A DNA stretch of 64,000 nucleotides, taken from contig JBBDSJ010000121.1 in assembly GCA_040905025.1 (NCBI GenBank), positions 1-64,000 of the forward strand. The letters run 5' to 3'. Positions 25,484-32,952 of this stretch are shown here, one piece after another (the stretch's first letter is position 1; each line of letters begins with the position of its first letter). Under the pieces are notes generated by a model, which was given only the letters and a program-made list of their open reading frames with translations, was not told the origin of the DNA and did no database searches. The position numbers and the translations under genes are program-made. Source of the DNA: JBBDSJ01 sp040905025. Its GTDB lineage: Bacteria > Pseudomonadota > Gammaproteobacteria > Methylohalomonadales > Methylohalomonadaceae.

Positions 25484-27414
25484 AGTGTTTCAGACAATCG
25501 TGCCGCATAGAATGTTTCGACATCGGCAATCCTGCTGGTACGCGGTAATGGTGGTAAAGCATTCAGAATACGCTTGCCATAGCCCTTGCTTTGCAGACGC
25601 GGATCGCCCAGCACCAGTACACCATAATCATTCACATCGCGAATCAGGCGGCCAATACCCTGCTTCAGATTAAGTATGGCTTGCGGCAGCGCATAATGAA
25701 CAAAGGGTTCGATGCCGTTGGCTTTCATCCGCTCGGCACGTGCCGCATAGACAGGCTCATCCGGCGGCGGGAACGGCAGTTTGTCGATAACCACGCAAGT
25801 CAGCGCCTCACCGCGCACGTCCACGCCTTCCCAGAAACTGCTGGTGCCAAGCAACAGCGCCTTGCCATGCTCACGAAACCGGCGCAGTAATTCACCCCGG
25901 GGCTGATCGCCCTGCACCAGTAAGGCATCACCGAATTCATCCTGTAATAGCCGGGCCGCTTCACGCAAGGCGCGATGACTGGTAAACAATATGAACGCAC
26001 CACCGGGATTGGCCGCCAGTACTGGCCGTACGCGTTCAATCAATGTGTTGACATAGTTACCGGCCTGCGGCATCGGTAATCCCGGCGGCAAATACATCAA
26101 CGCCTGCTGTGAGTAATCAAATGGCCCACGCCAGGTTTGCTGGGTTGCGTCTGACAAGCCCATCTGTCCGGCAAAGTGACTGAAGTTGTCGCCGACGGCC
26201 AGCGTCGCCGACGTATATACACTGGTACAACCATACGCCTTGAGCCGCGACTGAAATGCATCCGCGACTTCAACCGGCGTACGATTCAACTGAAAGTGCG
26301 GGCCCTGGGTTTCCAGCCAGCGTACCCAGCCTGAACTGGTGTCATTCCGAAAAGACTCGAGATGCTGAATTTGTAATGCAGTACGTCGGCGTGCAAGTGT
26401 CAGCAAGCGGCCGCGCTCTGCCAAAGCAGCGAGTGATTCATCAAGATCCGCCAGGGCCTGGGCAAGTTCATCCAGCGGCTTTTCAAATCGATCATCACGG
26501 CTGGGTTCTGCATCATTGCCGTCCTGCTGTAACCATGGCACACGTTGATCGCGCGCACCAAAAGCCAGCCTTAAATGCTGTGTGGCCAGCTCCAGTGCTT
26601 TGACCGGTTCAAGCAAGTCCGGTGTATCAGCCGCTTCTTCCTGTTGTGCCGACTTGCAATCAATGGCCAGGCTCAATAGTTGCCGGGCACTGATGCTTTC
26701 GCTGAAAAAAACCGCGGCGAGTTCCGGCAACTGGTGGGCTTCATCAAATATGATTGCATCAACGGCCGGCAGCAACTCTCCAAAGCCGGTCTCACGCAGG
26801 GTCATGTCGGACAGCAGCAGGTGATGATTCACAACCACCAGCTCGGCATTCACGGCCTGACGCCGGGCCTTGAGCACAAAACATTTTTCGTAATCGGGAC
26901 AATCCTGACCCAGACAATTTTCAGTGGTGGATGTTATCTGCGCCATCAGTGCATCACTTTCGGCCAAGACATTACATTCGGCCAGATCACCGCTGCCGGT
27001 AGTGGCGGCCCATTGTGCAACCGCAAGCAAACGGCTTTGCGCACCACTGCCCTTCTGCCGTGCCTGATTCAGCCGGTAGTGACAAAGATAATTTGCCCGC
27101 CCTTTTAACAATGCTGTTTCTACGGGCAGACCAAGTGCCTTGCGCACCAGCGGCAAATCACGATGGAATAATTGATCCTGAAGATGTTTGGTTCCGGTAG
27201 AAATCACGACACGCTGGCCGGACAACAGCGCCGGAATCAGATACGCAAAGGTTTTGCCGGTGCCGGTACCGGCTTCACAGACCAGCGTCTCGCCCGCATT
27301 TAATGCCTGCTCGACGGCCATTGCCATGGATTGTTGATCGGCGCGTGCCTGAAAACCATCAATCAGCTTTGCAACCGGCCCGTTTGCAGCCAGGATTTCT
27401 GCTGCCGTCAACAT
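25480..27414 (-). CDS. YoaA/DinG-type ATP-dependent DNA helicase
   Basis: 644-residue XPD-like superfamily 2 helicase. Walker A CEAGTGTGKTFAYLIPALL near residue 45, four iron-sulphur cysteines (CHYRL; ENCLGQDCPDYEKCF), Walker B IIFDEAHQLPEL, motif VI GIGRLIRDVNDYG. The length and lack of an exonuclease part fit YoaA rather than DinG of Bacillus type. YoaA works with HolC in rescuing damaged forks in E. coli. It lies between epmA (3 bp) and cpdA (overlap), probably one transcript. Confidence 0.93.
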   Translation of the reverse strand: MLTAAEILAANGPVAKLIDGFQARADQQSMAMAVEQALNAGETLVCEAGTGTGKTFAYLIPALLSGQRVVISTGTKHLQDQLFHRDLPLVRKALGLPVETALLKGRANYLCHYRLNQARQKGSGAQSRLLAVAQWAATTGSGDLAECNVLAESDALMAQITSTTENCLGQDCPDYEKCFVLKARRQAVNAELVVVNHHLLLSDMTLRETGFGELLPAVDAIIFDEAHQLPELAAVFFSESISARQLLSLAIDCKSAQQEEAADTPDLLEPVKALELATQHLRLAFGARDQRVPWLQQDGNDAEPSRDDRFEKPLDELAQALADLDESLAALAERGRLLTLARRRTALQIQHLESFRNDTSSGWVRWLETQGPHFQLNRTPVEVADAFQSRLKAYGCTSVYTSATLAVGDNFSHFAGQMGLSDATQQTWRGPFDYSQQALMYLPPGLPMPQAGNYVNTLIERVRPVLAANPGGAFILFTSHRALREAARLLQDEFGDALLVQGDQPRGELLRRFREHGKALLLGTSSFWEGVDVRGEALTCVVIDKLPFPPPDEPVYAARAERMKANGIEPFVHYALPQAILNLKQGIGRLIRDVNDYGVLVLGDPRLQSKGYGKRILNALPPLPRTSRIADVETFYAARLSETL

Positions 27415-27417
27415 AAT

Positions 27418-28547
27418 TCAGGCACGTTCAACCGGAAACGCAACAACATGATCAATATGATCAATGCCATGCAACGCCATGAGCAGCCGATCTACACCTA
27501 TCGCCATACCACAGCTGGCCGGCATGCCGTGCGCCAATGCGGCCAGCAAATGCTCGTCAAGCGGCCGCTGTTTCTGCTGCGCGGATTGTCTGGTTGCCTG
27601 ATCACGCAAAAACCGCTGACGCTGTTCAACGGCATCGGTTAATTCATGAAAGCCGTTACCAATTTCAATACCATGAACAAACAATTCAAACCGCTCGGCG
27701 ACCGGCGGATGTCCTGCTTGCTCGACGCAGCGCAAGCGTGCCAGCGCCGCCTGCAATGCCGGGAAGTCGGTAATGATCACACTGCCCTGATCTGTGAGTG
27801 CCGGTATTAAACAATGGCTGAACAGAAAATCCAGCAGTGCAGTCTGGCTGTAACCGGAACCATGCAAGCCATGCTGGCTGGCCAGTGTCTGCAACTGTTC
27901 ATGGGAGGCAGTATGTGGATTGCAATTCAGGTGCCGAGCAAACAGTTCGGCGTAGCTGAGCCGTTTTGCTGCTGGTAGTCCCAGTTCGAGTAACAGCATA
28001 TCAATTTCAGTGAGCATATCTTTGACGCTGAAATCCGGCCGGTACCATTCGAGCAGGGTAAATTCAGGCTGATGCAGGCGGCTGCGTTCGTCATCGCGGA
28101 ATACCCGTGCCAACTGATAGATCGGCCCGCTGCCGGCAGCCAGCAGCCGCTTCATCGGAAACTCCGGCGATGTTTGCAGATACAACGTCGCCGCTTTGGT
28201 CTCAACCTGAAAAGATTCAAGCGCCGGATCGGACACTGCCGCCTGCGACAGGATCGGCGTTTCAACTTCAAGAATGGCACGCATAGCCATGAACTGCCGG
28301 ATCGCGGCGAGCAAATCAGCCCGCTGCTGTAATNNNNNNNNNNNNNNNNNNNNNNNNNNNNNNNNNNNNNNNNNNNNNNNNNNNNNNNNNNNNNNNNNNN
28401 NNNNNNNNNNNNNNNNNNNNNNNNNNNNNNNNNACGCATAGCCATGAACTGCCGGATCGCGGCGAGCAAATCAGCCCGCTGCTGTAATACCCGGATTTCA
28501 GCAACCGGCCGCCAATTGCGGCCGGGCTGGTCAGGCCTCATGCCCAT
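27418..28547 (-). CDS. epmA: EF-P--(R)-beta-lysine ligase (split by an artefactual gap)
   Basis: A truncated class II LysRS-like enzyme that attaches (R)-beta-lysine to Lys34 of EF-P. The 100-N gap and one 55-bp duplicate copy interrupt it. Taking them out (155 bp) joins the frames exactly and gives about 324 residues, the E. coli EpmA length (325). The joined text runs RADLLAAIRQFMAMR into AILEVETPILSQAAVSDPAL, then SPEFPMKRLLAAG, RVFRDDERSRLHQPEFTLLE and ANGFHELTD-like NGFHELTDAVEQ. The start is ATG 28547 or, more likely, 28541, because 28546 onward is repeat sequence. No anticodon-binding domain, as expected. Confidence 0.94.
28279..28488. other. Unmerged contig overlap with 100-N gap
   Basis: 55 bp at 28279-28333 recur exactly at 28434-28488 on the two sides of the N run (28334-28433). 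This is an assembly artefact: two contig ends sharing a k-mer-length overlap that the scaffolder did not collapse. Removing 155 bp restores epmA. Confidence 0.95.
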
Positions 28548-28690
28548 AACCCAATTTCAAAACGTCGCGAGCGAAGGCAAGACAAGGCGAAAACGGATGA
28601 AAAAGCGGAGTTTACATACCAGTAAATGAGCATTTTGAATCCGTTTTCAACGCAGTATTGGCAAGCGCAGCAGTTTTGAGATGGGTTATA
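28546..28690. repeat. 145-bp long inverted repeat between efp and epmA
   Basis: Left arm starts ATAACCCAATTTCAAAACG, right arm ends CAGTTTTGAGATGGGTTAT. Arms of about 65-70 bp pair imperfectly around TTTACATACCAGTAAATG. It exactly fills the space from the efp stop codon to the epmA start, touching both. The layout (long hairpin, no ORF, inserted at a stop codon) fits a MITE-like intergenic element. Confidence 0.85.
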
Positions 28691-29260
28691 TCAGGACTTG
28701 GCCCGGCTAAGGTAATCACCTGTGCGCGTATCCACTTTGATGATCTCGCCCTCCTCAACAAACAATGGCACTTTTACAATGGCGCCGGATTCCAGTGTAG
28801 CGGGTTTGGTGCCACCGGTCGCGGTATCACCACGAACTCCGGGATCGGTTTCAGTGATTTTCAGTATCACGGTATTCGGTGGTGATACGCTCAGAGGCAC
28901 ACCGTTATACAGCGTGACAACGCAAGTCTCTTCACCCTTTAACCATTGCGAAGCATCTGCCATAGCCTTGGCATCAGCAGCATATTGCTCATAGCTGTTC
29001 GGCTCCATGAAATGCCACATTTCACCATCACTGTAGAGATATTGCATATCCATATCGACCACATCTGCGCCTTCAATCGAATCACCGGACTTGAAAGTCT
29101 TTTCCAACACCCGGCCGGTTTTCAGGTTGCGCAGTTTAACGCGATTAAAGGCCTGGCCCTTGCCGGGCTTGACTGATTCGTTTTCCAGAATCGAACAAGG
29201 TTCGCCTTCATACATGACCTTGAGGCCATTTTTAAATTCACCGGTACTGTAGGTTGCCAT
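28691..29260 (-). CDS. efp: Translation elongation factor P
   Basis: 189 residues, three beta-barrel domains; relieves ribosome stalling at polyproline. Opens MATYSTGEFKNGLKVMYEGE. Residue 34 is Lys in KPGKGQAFNR, the site modified by EpmA/EpmB. GDSIEGADVVDMDMQYLYSD and GVRGDTATGGTKPATLESGA are canonical, as is the end DTRTGDYLSRA. Divergent from epmB, upstream of epmA: substrate and both modifying enzymes in one place. Confidence 0.97.
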   Translation of the reverse strand: MATYSTGEFKNGLKVMYEGEPCSILENESVKPGKGQAFNRVKLRNLKTGRVLEKTFKSGDSIEGADVVDMDMQYLYSDGEMWHFMEPNSYEQYAADAKAMADASQWLKGEETCVVTLYNGVPLSVSPPNTVILKITETDPGVRGDTATGGTKPATLESGAIVKVPLFVEEGEIIKVDTRTGDYLSRAKS

Positions 29261-29387
29261 GAGTATTCACATTGGTTGATTAAGGTAACTGAGAGGATCC
29301 CTGAATAAACAAAAACCCCGGATTCTGTTTTTTGCTGATTGCATATAATATGGCCAGCCAATCCAGCTGCCCTGCCAAAAGGACGTT

Positions 29388-30395
29388 ATGATACCGCGAA
29401 CCTGTGCCACCGTGCAGCCTGCCAACTGGCAAAACCTGCTGCGGCAATCCCGGCTAAGCCTGCGCGAATTGCTAGATGCGCTGGATCTGCCGCTGCGGCC
29501 GGAGTATCTGGCCAACCTGCCCGATCAGGATTTTTCGTTGCGCGTACCACCGGCCTTTCTGGCACAAATGCAGCGCAGTAACCCGGATGATCCGCTGCTG
29601 CGCCAGGTACTGCCACTGGCACAGGAACTCTACCCTGCCAGCGGTTTCAGCATGGATCCGGTTGGTGATCGGCTAGCGCAAAAAAGTCCGGGTTTGTTGC
29701 ACAAATACCATGGCCGGGTCTTGCTGACCCTGACCGGTGCCTGTGCCATCCATTGCCGCTACTGCTTCCGGCAGCATTTTCCTTATGCCGACGCGAACCC
29801 GACCCACAGTGCGTGGCAGCAGACGCTGGATTATCTGCGTGCAGACACCTCCATCAGCGAGATCATTCTCAGCGGTGGTGATCCGCTCACCCTGGCCGAC
29901 ACCCGGTTGGCCACGATAACGTCGGATCTGGCAACTATTCCACATCTGCGCCGGTTGCGTATTCACAGTCGTCTGCCGGTAGTCCTGCCGGAGCGCATTA
30001 CCGGGGAACTGCTGCATTGGCTCACGGCTACACGGCTGCAACCGGTACTGGTGATACACGCCAATCATGCCAATGAAATCGGCCCGGCGGCCACAACCGC
30101 ACTCAAGCAACTTCGCGACCATGGTGTGACACTGTTGAATCAAAGCGTATTACTGGCGGGGGTAAACGACAGTGTCGAAACATTACTGCAGTTGAGTGAA
30201 ACCCTGTTTCAGCAGCAGGTACTGCCGTATTACCTGCACATGCTCGACACAGTTGCCGGTGCCGCACACTTTGCCGTCAGCGATACACGGGCGTTACAAA
30301 TCATGGAGCAATTGCGCAAACAGCTACCGGGCTATCTGCTGCCGCGGCTGGTGCGTGAACAGGCCGGCATGCCTTACAAGACACCACTGCTATAA
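29388..30395 (+). CDS. epmB: EF-P beta-lysylation protein EpmB (lysine 2,3-aminomutase)
   Basis: 335-residue radical-SAM enzyme making (R)-beta-lysine for EF-P. The cluster motif is CAIHCRYCFRQHFPY (CxxxCxxC). ISEIILSGGDPLTLAD, LRIHSRLPVVLPERIT and LLNQSVLLAGVNDSV follow, then PYYLHMLDTVAGAAHF with PLP-binding features. It lacks the extra domains of catabolic lysine aminomutase, as EpmB does. It starts 127 bp from the divergent efp start. Confidence 0.95.
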   Translation: MIPRTCATVQPANWQNLLRQSRLSLRELLDALDLPLRPEYLANLPDQDFSLRVPPAFLAQMQRSNPDDPLLRQVLPLAQELYPASGFSMDPVGDRLAQKSPGLLHKYHGRVLLTLTGACAIHCRYCFRQHFPYADANPTHSAWQQTLDYLRADTSISEIILSGGDPLTLADTRLATITSDLATIPHLRRLRIHSRLPVVLPERITGELLHWLTATRLQPVLVIHANHANEIGPAATTALKQLRDHGVTLLNQSVLLAGVNDSVETLLQLSETLFQQQVLPYYLHMLDTVAGAAHFAVSDTRALQIMEQLRKQLPGYLLPRLVREQAGMPYKTPLL

Positions 30396-30407
30396 GTTTT
30401 GAGGAGA

Positions 30408-30734
30408 TTATTCCTGTACCACAGCGGACAATAACGCGGCGATCAGTGTTTCCCTGTCAGGCTGGTTTGCTATCAGCGTTTGTTTTTCGGTTCTGGGAAG
30501 CTGTTTGATTTGCCATTCCACCTGCATCGCCAGTGACCGGCTGCCTATCTCACAGCTATACAGGATTTGCAGCGGCGCCTTGCCGCGCAAGTATTTCGCC
30601 GCACGGCTACCGGATTGGCTGTGTTCGGACAGACGCCGGGCAATATCGGTGGTGATACCGGTGTAAAGTTTACCGGTGCGGGTTTTGATCAGATAAACAT
30701 GCCAGCCAGGAAGTGTTGCAACTGCTGCAGCCAT
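30408..30734 (-). CDS. GIY-YIG nuclease family protein (UPF0213)
   Basis: 108 residues. GWHVYLIKTRTGKLYTGITT holds the YLI...LYTGIT variant of the GIY-YIG motif; DIARRLSEHSQSGSRAAKYL and the terminal EWQIKQLPRTEKQTLI match the YhbQ/UPF0213 group of small predicted nucleases linked to DNA repair. No partner domain. Adjacent to a NlpC/P60 lipoprotein on the same strand (6 bp). Confidence 0.9.
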   Translation of the reverse strand: MAAAVATLPGWHVYLIKTRTGKLYTGITTDIARRLSEHSQSGSRAAKYLRGKAPLQILYSCEIGSRSLAMQVEWQIKQLPRTEKQTLIANQPDRETLIAALLSAVVQE

Positions 30735-30740
30735 GACTTG

Positions 30741-31301
30741 TCAGCGCTGTGGCCGCTGCGCTTTCCAGTAATTGCGTGACCAGTACACATTGTCCAGACT
30801 CGAAATCATGACGCCACGGCTGGTGGACGCGTGCAGAAAACGATCCTTTTCTATATAGATTCCAACATGCTGTTGATTGTTGTAGCTGCCGGTATGAAAA
30901 AACACCAGATCGCCCGGGCGTAAATTCTGTTTTGGCACCGTCTGTCCGAACCGGGCCAATGCGGCAGTGGTACGCGGCAGTTGCAGGCCGAGTCGATCAC
31001 GATAAGTTAAATAGATAAAGCCGGAACAGTCAACGCCCCGTTTACTCATGCCACCATAGCGATAAGGTGCGCCGCGCCATTCATCATGCTGGGCATAGAG
31101 TGCGACAACGATGCGCTGAAATTCTCTGCCGGAGGATTGTTGCTGTGGTAGTTGACGCGCTGGCACTGCAGTGCGATCCACGACCGGAGCCTGATGACCG
31201 GTACTGCTGCAACCGGCTACGCCGGCAAGCAACAGCCATAACAGCCAGCCTTTAGTTGGCAGGCTTGCAATCAAGACGCAACGTCGTCGCAGTATTTTCA
31301 C
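30741..31301 (-). CDS. NlpC/P60-family (C40) lipoprotein peptidase
   Basis: 186 residues. An N-terminal helix with lipobox LAGVAGC (Cys about residue 31) predicts a lipoprotein. The C40 domain follows: GAPYRYGGMSKRGVDCSGFIYLTY (catalytic Cys), then LRPGDLVFFHTGSYNNQQHVGIYI with the catalytic His, and ending DNVYWSRNYW. Cleaves peptidoglycan stem peptides (Spr/MepS-like). ATG 31301 makes a 50-bp overlap with the upstream gene; a TTG at 31274 would shorten it. Confidence 0.92.
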   Translation of the reverse strand: MKILRRRCVLIASLPTKGWLLWLLLAGVAGCSSTGHQAPVVDRTAVPARQLPQQQSSGREFQRIVVALYAQHDEWRGAPYRYGGMSKRGVDCSGFIYLTYRDRLGLQLPRTTAALARFGQTVPKQNLRPGDLVFFHTGSYNNQQHVGIYIEKDRFLHASTSRGVMISSLDNVYWSRNYWKAQRPQR

Positions 31302-31704
31302 CGATCAGACCCGGTTGGTGCATGCTGCTGAATAATGAACCCGCCTCAATAAAGTATGTGTCCATATAGACGACATCATTATAAACATAAGTCATTGTAC
31401 GCAGATAATCATCTTCATACAGTATATCGCCAACAGCTTCCTGCTTGTCATATGTGAAACGCACCTGGCCGGATTCCGGACTATTGAATTCGTAGCGCAG
31501 TGGCAGCAGGTTCATCGTGATCGGCTTGACTTGCAGACCGGTGTCCGGGACATACTCGGCAAAGGTTCCATGCACCCTGGCATTGCCACAGATAATTCCG
31601 GTGGTATCTGCAGCCTGCAAAAACGACAACGGCATCAATGCCAACAGTAACGCTGACAAACTGATGCCGTGGATATGATGTCCAGCGTGCCTGAGTACAG
31701 CCAT
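31252..31704 (-). CDS. Hypothetical exported protein
   Basis: 150 residues, unrecognised. N-terminal signal peptide (ISLSALLLALMPLSFLQA, cut after QAA). The mature protein has two cysteines (GIICGNARV and the C-terminal LDCKPAN) that could form a disulphide, and is beta-strand rich (YVYNDVVYMDTYFIEAGSLF). Probably periplasmic and co-transcribed with the NlpC/P60 lipoprotein it overlaps. Repeat copy B lies upstream. Confidence 0.7.
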   Translation of the reverse strand: MAVLRHAGHHIHGISLSALLLALMPLSFLQAADTTGIICGNARVHGTFAEYVPDTGLQVKPITMNLLPLRYEFNSPESGQVRFTYDKQEAVGDILYEDDYLRTMTYVYNDVVYMDTYFIEAGSLFSSMHQPGLIGENTATTLRLDCKPAN

Positions 31705-31778
31705 GCCGAGTCTCCCCCGTCGCCATATTTGTTTACTATCACATGATAGCCTGCCGCTACTGCAAAGCAGTATTATTT

Positions 31779-31976
31779 AAAGAAGCTCTGATTAATTCAT
31801 CCATGAATTATCAGAGCACGAGCAGTGCTACAAGGATGTAGCGGTTACGAAGCAAAGGATGCAAAAACGAAAATTGTGATTTTCGATTTTCTTCATTATT
31901 CAATCACTTAAGTGATTGAATAATGGCAGTACATCCATGTACTGCAGGAACCTCTGACTAAATCAGAGGTTCCTTA
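31779..31976 (+). repeat. Modular palindromic repeat, copy B
   Basis: About 198 bp between the exported-protein start and the htpX stop. Left hairpin GCTCTGATTAATTCAT/ATGAATTATCAGAGC, then GCTACAAGGATGTAGC, CGAAAATTGTGATTTTCG, TTCAATCACTTAAGTGATTGAA, GCAGTACATCCATGTACTGC and the right-end hairpin AGGAACCTCTGA/TCAGAGGTTCCT. Confidence 0.88.
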
Positions 31977-31980
31977 GCAA

Positions 31981-32865
31981 CTAACCACCGCGTTGCAATG
32001 CTTCAATCCGCTCATCCAGTGGCGGATGGCTCATGAACAGCCGCTTGATTCCACGCCCCATACCACCGGAGATACCAAAGGCCTCAAGCTGTTCCGGCAA
32101 ATGCGGTTGTTCGACACTCTGCTTGAGCCGCTGCAGGGCGGCAATCATTTTTTCGCGACCGGCCAGTTGTGCACCCCCGGCATCGGCACGATATTCACGC
32201 TGGCGACTGAACCACATCACAATCGCGCTGGCGAGAATACCGAGGACAATTTGCGCGATAATTGCAGTAATCCAGTAGGCCGGGCCATGGCCGCGTTCAG
32301 TCTTGAAAACGACACGATCCACCACATGGCCGATGACGCGTGACAGGAAAAATACAAACGTGTTGACTACGCCCTGCACCAGCGCGAGTGTCACCATGTC
32401 GCCATTGGCAACGTGACTGACTTCATGTGCGAGCACGGCTTCGACTTCGTCACGGCCCATGCTGCGCATCAACCCGGTACTGACTGCCACCAGTGCGCTG
32501 TTGCGAAACATGCCGGTGGCAAAGGCATTCATATCCGGGGCGTCATAAATTGCGACTTCCGGCATGCCGATGCCGGCTGCGCGAGCCTGTTGTTGCACGG
32601 TTTGTACCAGCCATTGTTCCTGTTCGCTGCGCGGATTCTCAATGACCTGCGCACCGGTCATTTTCTTGGCCAGAAACTTCGACATTGCCAGTGAAATAAA
32701 TGAACCGGTCATACCGATTACTGCCGACAGTATCAGCAAAGCGGTCAGATCCAGACCGACACCCTGCTCGTCTAGTACATCGCCCAGGCCAAAAATACTG
32801 ATAATGATGGCAAGAACTACCATGATGGCAATGTTGGTCGCCAGGAACAGAAAAATTCGCTTCAT
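31981..32865 (-). CDS. htpX: Membrane zinc metalloprotease HtpX
   Basis: 294-residue inner-membrane quality-control protease (M48B). Two N-terminal helices (FLFLATNIAIMVVLAIIISI; LTALLILSAVIGMTGSFISL). The zinc motif VLAHEVSHVANGD (HExxH) is followed by two more helices and the third ligand Glu in REYRADAGGAQLAG. DAPDMNAFATG is canonical. Degrades misfolded membrane proteins together with FtsH. Flanked on both sides by palindromic repeat copies B and C. Confidence 0.96.
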   Translation of the reverse strand: MKRIFLFLATNIAIMVVLAIIISIFGLGDVLDEQGVGLDLTALLILSAVIGMTGSFISLAMSKFLAKKMTGAQVIENPRSEQEQWLVQTVQQQARAAGIGMPEVAIYDAPDMNAFATGMFRNSALVAVSTGLMRSMGRDEVEAVLAHEVSHVANGDMVTLALVQGVVNTFVFFLSRVIGHVVDRVVFKTERGHGPAYWITAIIAQIVLGILASAIVMWFSRQREYRADAGGAQLAGREKMIAALQRLKQSVEQPHLPEQLEAFGISGGMGRGIKRLFMSHPPLDERIEALQRGG

Positions 32866-32888
32866 CTACGCAACTCCGGAAGATTGTT

Positions 32889-32935
32889 AAAGAAACTCTG
32901 AATAATTCATGGATGAATTATTCAGAGCTTCCTTT
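32889..32935. repeat. Modular palindromic repeat, minimal copy C
   Basis: About 46 bp, one near-perfect hairpin: AACTCTGAATAATTCAT-GG-ATGAATTATTCAGAGCTT, framed by AAAGA and CCTTT. It is the left end of the family alone. It sits just beyond the parC stop and may act as a terminator-like structure. Confidence 0.85.
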
Positions 32936-32952
32936 ACATAGGGTCGATCTTA

